Notes under the pieces: model-generated
Database searches by the model: none
Told to the model about the DNA's origin: nothing
Seen by the model: the letters and a program-made list of their open reading frames with translations, nothing else
Translations under genes and position numbers: made by a program
Source: an uncultured Armatimonadota bacterium
Lineage (GTDB): Bacteria > Armatimonadota > Fimbriimonadia > Fimbriimonadales > Fimbriimonadaceae
NCBI GenBank assembly: GCA_946478935.1
Contig: CAMLEL010000208.1
Coordinates: 1-5,220, forward strand
Direction of reading: 5' to 3'
Length of the DNA: 5,220 nt
Part shown: one piece after another, positions 1 to 4,186 of the stretch
Layout of the letters: every line of letters starts with the position of its first letter
How positions within the stretch are numbered: position 1 is the stretch's first letter

Positions 1-36
1 GTGGAGTTTCGCAACATCTTCCTGAAGAGGAAGTAG
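1..36 (+). CDS. C-terminal end of a probable DUF1080 (3-keto-disaccharide hydrolase-like) protein, partial
   Basis: Frame 1 is open from the window edge and ends at TAG (34-36), giving the tail VEFRNIFLKRK. DUF1080 domains (concanavalin/LamG-like fold, many secreted, some shown to be 3-keto-glycoside hydrolases) characteristically end in a last beta strand of the form V-x-F-R-N-I followed by a basic residue, and this tail matches closely, including ending just after that strand. The gene would run in from the left and converge with the small exported protein whose stop lies 7 bp further on. Only 11 codons are visible, so the call is a recognition of a family ending, not a domain match. A chance open frame of this length is also possible. 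Confidence 0.5.
   Translation: MEFRNIFLKRK
18..33. other. Small perfect hairpin between convergent genes
   Basis: CTTCCT and AGGAAG form a perfect 6-bp stem around the 4-base loop GAAG. The stem covers the last codons of the left-edge reading frame and stops just before its TAG, and it lies beyond the stop (44-46) of the convergent gene. No run of T follows on either side, so it is not a standard intrinsic terminator. It could be a weak bidirectional transcript end or simple chance. Confidence 0.25.
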
Positions 37-43
37 TTTGAGT

Positions 44-457
44 TCAGAACTTGAATGAGACGCTGATGTAGGGCGAAGGCTGAACGGTGTTGAATCCGCT
101 GCGCAACATGGTCTCGTCGTAGGGCTTGATTCCAAAGGAAACCGGACCCCTTCGCACCAGGTCCATGCCGCCTGGGAAGAGTTGGGATGCATAACGCGAA
201 TTATTGAGCTGCACCAGCGAGATCAAGACGCCCGCTCCACCGAGCAGCGTCAGCGTGGTTTCTTCTTGGACCAGACCAATGACCATCACCGCAGCCGAGA
301 CAATCAGAACGGTATTCCAGGTATCGCGCCGGGAACTCTGATACTCCAGAGTCGTCGGAATCTTGAAGTCGCGGCTCTGTGCGCTGGCTACGCTGGTGAA
401 GCCGGAACCGACGACGAGTGCGGCTGCCGCAAGTTTGAAGGTGCTTCCTTTGTTCAT
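44..457 (-). CDS. Small exported protein of unknown function with signal peptide and outer-membrane-like C-terminus
   Basis: This 137-residue protein is not one I recognise. Residues 1-26 form a clear Sec signal peptide: basic start (K3, K8), hydrophobic Ala/Leu/Val stretch at 9-19, and a signal peptidase I site of the A-x-A type (A24-S25-A26) before Q27. The mature part has a polar stretch with S41, S42, R43, R44, then two short hydrophobic segments (about 49-63 and 69-82) separated by Q64-E65-E66, then a polar half. The last residues, YISVSFKF, alternate like a beta strand and end in Phe, as outer-membrane proteins often do, though the chain is too short for a normal barrel. The ATG (457-455) is preceded by GAGAGGAA (473-466), about 8 bases upstream, which supports this start. 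The product is presumably periplasmic or envelope-located. Confidence 0.72.
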   Translation of the reverse strand: MNKGSTFKLAAAALVVGSGFTSVASAQSRDFKIPTTLEYQSSRRDTWNTVLIVSAAVMVIGLVQEETTLTLLGGAGVLISLVQLNNSRYASQLFPGGMDLVRRGPVSFGIKPYDETMLRSGFNTVQPSPYISVSFKF

Positions 458-465
458 CTATTTCG

Positions 466-473
466 TTCCTCTC
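466..473 (-). promoter_or_regulatory. Ribosome binding site of the small exported protein
   Basis: On the minus strand GAGAGGAA lies 8 bases before the ATG at 457. It is one of only two good Shine-Dalgarno sequences in the window and it fixes this start. Confidence 0.6.
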
Positions 474-478
474 GGTAA

Positions 479-484
479 CTTATA
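479..484 (-). promoter_or_regulatory. Possible -10 box (TATAAG) of the small exported protein
   Basis: TATAAG on the minus strand matches five of six bases of TATAAT and lies 21 bases before the ATG, leaving room for a short leader containing the ribosome binding site. There is no good -35 at 16-18 bp; TTGCCA at 502-497 is only 12 bp away. The evidence is weak. Confidence 0.25.
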
Positions 485-519
485 GTCGCCATCCCTTGGC
501 AAAACAGTTCCATTGGCGC

Positions 520-600
520 GAATCCAGGGAATCCTTGATGCAGAAGCGTGCGGGTGGACAGCGTGAATAGGATTCCTGATCTCAACTCAATTCTGAATCC
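520..600. repeat. Cluster of GAATCC hexamers in a divergent spacer
   Basis: Within 81 bases GAATCC occurs three times on the plus strand (520-525, 529-534, 595-600) and once inverted as GGATTC (570-575). The second copy and the inverted copy belong to a longer inverted repeat, CAGGGAATCC (525-534) against GGATTCCTG (570-578), nine pairs with one bulged G and a 35-base loop. The spacer (458-660) divides two divergent genes, so protein-binding sites would be expected here. The hexamer also occurs elsewhere in the window, for example at 2010-2015, so it may only be a common word in this genome. Confidence 0.25.
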
Positions 601-660
601 AGAGCCTCAACGCTGGGTAGCAATCGCCTGCGGTCGATTCCGACCTGGTTAAATCCAGAT

Positions 661-1731
661 GTGGGCGTCGCAATCTCAATCTTCTATGGACTGTTCGCCC
701 TGGTTTCGACCCTGAACTGGCTCTTGATGCGCCGACCGGCAGCACAAACGGGGTCAGGTTGCTTATGTGTTCTGATTCCCGCTCGGAATGAATCCGGAAA
801 CCTGGCTGAGCTTCTTCCGTTGCTCTTCGCGCAGGCCGCAACCTCAACCAAAATCTACGTCTTCGACGATGAGTCGACCGACGACACGGGCGATGTTGCA
901 GAAAGGTTGGGCGCGGTCGTTATCCGGCCCAAGGAGCCGTTACCGGCTGGTTGGACGGGTAAAAACCGGGCTTGCCATGAGTTGGCCAAAGCCGCAATGG
1001 CGAACGAGACCGTGGATTGGCTCCTGTTCCTGGATGCCGATGTTCGGCCAACGCAAGATTTCCTCGGAGTTGTCAGTAAGTTGGCCACCGACGTCGAACC
1101 CAAGGTTGGGGTGATTACAGGCTTTCCGCAGATCCTTCCGGGGCGCGGCATCGAGCCCATCTTCTTGGCCTGGGTTGGGTGGATACTACTCGCCACGAAT
1201 CCGTTCGGCATTGTGAGCCGAACGCGCATGGGTCATAACGGATTCACCAACGGCCAAATCCATGCATGGCGGGCCGATACCTACGCAAAGCTCTGGCCTA
1301 ATGAGTCGGTCAAGGGCATGCTCATGGAGGACGTAAAAATGGGAAGGCTCTGCGCGAGGCATGGGGTTCGGGTCGAGGTGGCCAATCTGAGCCAGCATCT
1401 GCGAGTTCGGATGTACGAGACGTGGCGCGAAACCGTCGATGGCATGAGCAAGAACTCATTTGAGATCGCCGGAACCTATTGGGGGACAGGGCTGGTCGCC
1501 CTATTCATGGCTCTCTGTGGTTGGGGGTGGTTGTTCGCCGGCAGCGCTTGTGGCATCTCATTGGCTCTGCTGACGATCAGCGGTGTGATGGTAGCCGCGA
1601 CTTGCCGGTCAGTAGTGTGGCCCGCACTGCTTATGCCGGTCGTTTGCCTGATCGGCGCGGGCACGATCATCCGGTCGGCCATTTGGAAGGCAACTGGGAA
1701 CACGACCTGGAAGGGTCGAATTTACCGATAG
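661..1731 (+). CDS. Family-2 membrane glycosyltransferase (CrtQ/HpnB-like)
   Basis: This 356-residue GT-A fold glycosyltransferase is anchored in the cytoplasmic membrane. It opens with a membrane helix (2-22), then the nucleotide-sugar binding strand V-L-I-P-A-R-N-E (37-44), D69-D70-E71-S72, the metal-binding D125-A126-D127, the acceptor-region G-F-T-N-G (194-198), E223-D224 as probable catalytic base region, and an arginine-rich R248-x-R250 with W255-R256 in place of the usual Q/R-x-x-R-W. Three more hydrophobic helices follow (about 277-293, 296-313, 318-336), ending in W350-K-G-R-x-Y. That architecture and ending are seen in glycosyltransferases of carotenoid and hopanoid pathways, which suggests a lipid-like acceptor; no such pathway gene lies nearby. 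The start is uncertain: GTG 661 has no Shine-Dalgarno site, but the next ATG (727) would lose the first helix. The stop is 4 bp from that of the next, convergent gene. Confidence 0.88.
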   Translation: MGVAISIFYGLFALVSTLNWLLMRRPAAQTGSGCLCVLIPARNESGNLAELLPLLFAQAATSTKIYVFDDESTDDTGDVAERLGAVVIRPKEPLPAGWTGKNRACHELAKAAMANETVDWLLFLDADVRPTQDFLGVVSKLATDVEPKVGVITGFPQILPGRGIEPIFLAWVGWILLATNPFGIVSRTRMGHNGFTNGQIHAWRADTYAKLWPNESVKGMLMEDVKMGRLCARHGVRVEVANLSQHLRVRMYETWRETVDGMSKNSFEIAGTYWGTGLVALFMALCGWGWLFAGSACGISLALLTISGVMVAATCRSVVWPALLMPVVCLIGAGTIIRSAIWKATGNTTWKGRIYR

Positions 1732-1735
1732 TGGC

Positions 1736-2008
1736 TTACATTTCGAACGGATCGACGCTCGGCTCGTCGGCGGGTGGCTCGGTTTTGGCACGCAGCCAAA
1801 GCAGAAGGCCACCGAGCAGTAGACCCAAGACGGCGCCGCCAACGAATCCGCTGAGAATCTCGACAAGGCGATAATCTTGATAAACCGAATTCCCGGCCGA
1901 ATTGAAGAGGGGCCACAACCAACTTCCCAGCACCGCCATTGCAAGCGGTAGTACGGCTAGTCCGCCAGCTAAGGCGAGCTTATCGGCATCTCGGTCGCGA
2001 TCGATCAT
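1736..2008 (-). CDS. Small two-helix membrane protein, unknown function
   Basis: A 90-residue protein with a charged N-terminus (Asp/Arg at 3-9), one hydrophobic segment at about 11-35, a short polar loop (N36 to R47), a second glycine-rich segment at about 50-72, then R73, K75 and an acidic Pro-rich tail. Both ends are predicted cytoplasmic from the flanking charges, giving a helical hairpin. I do not recognise the family. The gene lies 20 bp downstream of the PhyH gene on the same strand, so the two may share a transcript, but a perfect TATAAT 8 bases before its ATG suggests a promoter of its own. AGGA lies 5 bases before the ATG as a weak ribosome site. The strong two-helix pattern in the frame and the tight fit between neighbours argue that it is real. 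Confidence 0.68.
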   Translation of the reverse strand: MIDRDRDADKLALAGGLAVLPLAMAVLGSWLWPLFNSAGNSVYQDYRLVEILSGFVGGAVLGLLLGGLLLWLRAKTEPPADEPSVDPFEM

Positions 2009-2016
2009 CGAATCCT

Positions 2017-2022
2017 ATTATA
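2017..2022 (-). promoter_or_regulatory. Perfect -10 hexamer (TATAAT) 8 bases before the small membrane gene
   Basis: TATAAT on the minus strand, in the 20-bp gap after the PhyH stop codon. Transcription from it would start about at the ATG at 2008, giving a leaderless message. The -35 position at 17 bp (2045-2040) reads CCACAT and does not resemble TTGACA, so it would depend on an unusual or activator-assisted promoter. Confidence 0.3.
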
Positions 2023-2028
2023 GGCGTT

Positions 2029-2877
2029 TCAGTGAGCGGATGTGGCCTCCACAAATGCGCCGCTCATTTCGATGACCTCATGGCCGTCCCGCTCAACCAA
2101 GTTCCCGCACGGTCCACCGCCCCAAGGATTCTCTTCGAGTCCTTCGACGGTCGTTCGATCGAAGCGATAGACCGGAAAATAGTAGTGGGCAACGCGTTCT
2201 GCCTGACCCTCGATATAGTGGCCAACGATGATCCTCCGAAAACGATCCTTGGACAAATTTGGACCTGACCCGTGCACCAAAGACCCGTTAAAGAAGAGCA
2301 CATCCCCTTCCTTCATAACCATCGGAACGGGATCCAAATCCTTCGGAACTGGAACTTGATCGCCCGTGAAGCTCTTGGAAGCATCGGACAGGCCGGGGCA
2401 GAGCATGGGGATTCCCTGAGTCCCCGGCACGACCGACATGCAGCCGTTCTCCTCGTCGATGTCTTCGAGCGCCAGCCATGCAGCCATGCAGGTCCCTGGC
2501 TCCGCTCGAAGGTATCGCTGATCCTGGTGCAGCGCTTGGCCCCTCGCTCCCGGTGGCTTGAAATAGACCATGGTTTGGACGGCCAGTGGCTCACGCTCAT
2601 AAAACGCGGTCAGCCATTGCCTGATACGTTCATCGACCATGAAATCCATGGCAACCGGGTCGCCGCGGTGGGGTTGCAACAGACGTGGATATCTGCGCAA
2701 AGGATCCTCGCTTGCGGAGTCCACGCCGCCTTCCGCCCAGCCATCTCCGCCCCGCTCGACCATGGCCGTGAAGTAGGTTCGAAGTATGCTCGTCTCATCG
2801 AGGCTGAAAAGCCGTTCGACTTTTACATAGCCGCCACGCCTATACTGCGCCACCAAATCCGTCGCCACTGTCGCCAT
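2029..2877 (-). CDS. Phytanoyl-CoA dioxygenase (PhyH) family Fe(II)/2-oxoglutarate oxygenase
   Basis: This 282-residue protein is a cytoplasmic, non-haem iron hydroxylase by family, coupling 2-oxoglutarate decarboxylation to hydroxylation of a small substrate. The start region (Q11 to F24, with Y17-V18) is the usual PhyH opening helix and strand. The iron ligands are visible: H117-Q-D119 and distal H202 in V-H-G-S-G-P-N. R212 or R214, about ten residues later, should bind 2-oxoglutarate. The core run W134-x-A-L-E-D and N144-G-C-M-x-V-V-P-G-T (144-153) is typical, and the length is normal. The C-terminus carries a Gly-rich G253-G-G-P-C-G segment. The ATG is set by an in-frame TAA two codons upstream; there is no good Shine-Dalgarno site. 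The gene is divergent from an AraC-type regulator and precedes a small membrane gene. The substrate cannot be deduced. Confidence 0.93.
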   Translation of the reverse strand: MATVATDLVAQYRRGGYVKVERLFSLDETSILRTYFTAMVERGGDGWAEGGVDSASEDPLRRYPRLLQPHRGDPVAMDFMVDERIRQWLTAFYEREPLAVQTMVYFKPPGARGQALHQDQRYLRAEPGTCMAAWLALEDIDEENGCMSVVPGTQGIPMLCPGLSDASKSFTGDQVPVPKDLDPVPMVMKEGDVLFFNGSLVHGSGPNLSKDRFRRIIVGHYIEGQAERVAHYYFPVYRFDRTTVEGLEENPWGGGPCGNLVERDGHEVIEMSGAFVEATSAH

Positions 2878-2888
2878 TTCTGCTTACA

Positions 2889-2894
2889 ATCTTA
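2889..2894 (-). promoter_or_regulatory. Possible -10 hexamer (TAAGAT) of the PhyH gene
   Basis: TAAGAT on the minus strand fits TANNNT and lies 11 bases before the PhyH ATG, so the transcript would have almost no leader. It partly overlaps the left arm of the TTAACC palindrome (2892-2909), so a protein bound there would cover it. No -35 match is evident. Confidence 0.25.
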
Positions 2895-2909
2895 ACCTCT
2901 TGGGGTTAA
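2892..2909. promoter_or_regulatory. Candidate operator 1 in the PhyH/AraC spacer: TTAACC-N6-GGTTAA
   Basis: A perfect inverted repeat with 6-bp arms (2892-2897 and 2904-2909), centred 23 bp upstream of the PhyH start. The right arm also pairs with a following AACC (2911-2914). It has the size of a dimer-binding site and sits over the likely PhyH promoter. There is no T-run, so it is not a terminator. Confidence 0.4.
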
Positions 2910-2933
2910 AAACCACCGGTCGTTCCCGCCATC

Positions 2934-2949
2934 CAGATAGAATTATCTG
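2934..2949. promoter_or_regulatory. Candidate operator 2: CAGATA-N4-TATCTG, overlapping the araC-type gene's -10
   Basis: A perfect inverted repeat with 6-bp arms (2934-2939 and 2944-2949) ends 2 bases before the regulator's GTG. It contains TAGAAT (2938-2943), a five-of-six match to TATAAT, 8 bases before that GTG. A protein bound here would block the promoter, which would suit autoregulation. Its centre is 41 bp from that of the other palindrome, close to four helical turns. Confidence 0.42.
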
Positions 2950-2951
2950 CT

Positions 2952-3770
2952 GTGAACCCGATTCCTGAAGGCAATGACCCCGTCGTTGCGAGCCTAATTG
3001 GCGATGAGTGGACAATGGGTTCGAACTATTGGACGGCCCGCCAAAGGGGCTCAACCAGTTGGCTCTTGATTGTGACCCTCGATGGCTCAGGCAGGTTCAT
3101 TCACCGAGATGGACACTTCGACGTCGGTCCCGGTGACGCTGCCCTTTTGAAACCCAATCGCCGCCACGAATATGGCACCTCGCCCGCATCGTCTCATTGG
3201 TCGTTCCTATGGGTGCACTTCCACCTTCGATCCCATTGGCTTGGCTTGCTCCATTGGACCAGCGCGGGATCAGGAATGATGAGGGAATCTTTGGCCGCAG
3301 CGGATTTGGAAACTGTAAGTCAAGCGCTGCGCAATGCGGTTGATGCCAAGCGCTTGACCACCCGTTTCTCCGACGCTCTCGCTCTCAATCATTTGGAGCG
3401 TGCGCTGCTCACGATCGCTGCGTCAACGCCGGCACAAAGCGCTCGACTCGATGCCCGCGTCAAGCAGACGATCGCAAAGCTGCAGCGTGACTTGGGAGCG
3501 AACCATCGGATTGCTGATCTGGCTGCCGCCGTTGGATTATCCGAATCACGCTTCGCTCACCTGTTCGCTCAAGAAATGGGCGTCTCACCGCGCAAATACT
3601 TGGAGCGGCTGCGGATCGAAAAGGCAAAGTTGGCGCTAGAACTCACGGACCTATCCATCAGTGAAATCGCGAATTCGTTGGGATTTGCATGCGAGTTCTA
3701 CTTCTCGAAACGGTTCTTCGAAGTGACCGGCGAGCGACCCTCGTTCTATCGTATAAGAATTCGATCTTAA
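2952..3770 (+). CDS. AraC-family transcriptional regulator with cupin-type sensor domain
   Basis: This 272-residue protein has the full AraC layout. The N-terminal arm and cupin sensor (about 28-95) show T28-A-R, W37, then G60-D-A-A-L-L-K-P (60-67), H72-E-Y and W87-V-H-F (87-90), as in the AraC ligand-binding domain, which usually senses sugars or other small metabolites. A linker helix region follows to about 168. The C-terminal DNA-binding domain has two helix-turn-helix units, about 186-207 (I-A-D-L-A-A-A-V-G-L) and 234-256 (S-I-S-E-I-A-N-S-L-G-F), closing with the signature F-Y-F-S-K-R-F-F and T259-G-x-x-P-S. It is divergent from the PhyH gene and probably controls it. GTG 2952 is taken as start; there is no Shine-Dalgarno site, and ATG 3015 (residue 22) is an alternative that keeps both domains. 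Confidence 0.93.
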   Translation: MNPIPEGNDPVVASLIGDEWTMGSNYWTARQRGSTSWLLIVTLDGSGRFIHRDGHFDVGPGDAALLKPNRRHEYGTSPASSHWSFLWVHFHLRSHWLGLLHWTSAGSGMMRESLAAADLETVSQALRNAVDAKRLTTRFSDALALNHLERALLTIAASTPAQSARLDARVKQTIAKLQRDLGANHRIADLAAAVGLSESRFAHLFAQEMGVSPRKYLERLRIEKAKLALELTDLSISEIANSLGFACEFYFSKRFFEVTGERPSFYRIRIRS

Positions 3771-3832
3771 ATTAGGACCGAAGCTTGGGACTTTTCACCG
3801 CAACGGCTGAGACCCGTCGTCTAGGGCTAATC

Positions 3833-3838
3833 AGGAGG
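3833..3838 (+). promoter_or_regulatory. Strong ribosome binding site (AGGAGG) that decides the start of the collagen-like gene
   Basis: AGGAGG with a 6-base gap to ATG 3845. It is the best Shine-Dalgarno site in the window. It rules out the in-frame TTG at 3785, which has no such site and would put a charged 20-residue extension before the membrane segment. Confidence 0.8.
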
Positions 3839-3844
3839 AACGCT

Positions 3845-4186
3845 ATGTACCAATCAACTGACGATACAGCCGCAACCAATACCGCTCTTTCGACCGTTTT
3901 GGTCGTACTTCTTGTTGCAATCGTGGCCGTGGTTATCGGCTACTTTGCCTGGTGGGCGCCCGCAAACCGAACCGATACGGTGGTGGTGCCTTCCGGTGGA
4001 TCCGACACGATCGTAGTCCCAAGCAATACGCAAACGATTCCGGTTCCTGGACCTCCGGGTCCCGCTGGTGCCCCTGGACCTGCAGGCGCACCGGGCCCGA
4101 GCGGACCCGCTGGACCTTCTGGCGCGCCCGGATCACCCGGAGCAGCTGGCGGGACTACCGAGCCGACCGGTACGACCGGAACCTAA
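3845..4186 (+). CDS. Single-pass membrane protein with a collagen-like Gly-X-Y tail
   Basis: A 113-residue protein in four parts. Residues 1-16 are polar and slightly acidic. Residues 17-37 are one strong membrane segment ending in W36-W37. Residues 38-68 form a Pro/Val/Ser/Thr spacer with two related units, D44-T-V-V-V-P-S and D54-T-I-V-V-P-S. Residues 69-101 are eleven uninterrupted Gly-X-Y triplets rich in Pro and Ala, followed by a Thr/Gly tail (T104-T113). The protein has no Lys and no Cys, and a single Arg (R42). There is no signal peptidase site, LPxTG motif or globular head, so it is most likely a membrane-tethered trimeric stalk. Charge flanking the helix is too weak to settle topology; the repeat is presumably outside. 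It lies 74 bp after the AraC gene with its own ribosome site, and overlaps gpsA by 4 bp at the 3' end. Confidence 0.85.
   Translation: MYQSTDDTAATNTALSTVLVVLLVAIVAVVIGYFAWWAPANRTDTVVVPSGGSDTIVVPSNTQTIPVPGPPGPAGAPGPAGAPGPSGPAGPSGAPGSPGAAGGTTEPTGTTGT
4049..4147 (+). repeat. Collagen-like tract, 11 tandem Gly-X-Y codon triplets
   Basis: Triplets in order: GPP, GPA, GAP, GPA, GAP, GPS, GPA, GPS, GAP, GSP, GAA. The peptide repeats are exact but the DNA is not. The two successive GPAGAP units (4058-4075 and 4076-4093) differ at all six codons, and the two GPS triplets differ at all three. Only the protein pattern is conserved, so this is not a fresh tandem duplication. Confidence 0.9.

Noticed and set aside
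182..478. 98-codon plus-strand frame opposite the small exported protein
   Set aside because: It is antisense to a gene with a convincing signal peptide and ribosome site, and its translation is Arg/Gln-rich with no domain-like pattern.
538..570. Ten-codon frame MQKRAGGQRE upstream of the glycosyltransferase, with AGGG 8 bases before its ATG
   Set aside because: It is too short to separate from chance, with no attenuator structure or repeated regulatory codon.
2272..2895. 207-codon plus-strand frame opposite the PhyH gene
   Set aside because: The opposite strand carries all PhyH iron ligands and motifs; this frame is a shadow and runs into the divergent promoter region.
3807..3834. Possible leader fold (CTGA...CCC...GGG...TCAG) before the collagen-like gene's ribosome site
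   Set aside because: The stems are only 3-4 bp with large internal loops, so it is unlikely to be stable; not a credible riboswitch or thermosensor.
3785..3844. 20-residue N-terminal extension of the collagen-like protein from TTG 3785
   Set aside because: It has a rare start with no ribosome site, while ATG 3845 has AGGAGG at ideal spacing and places the membrane helix near the N-terminus.
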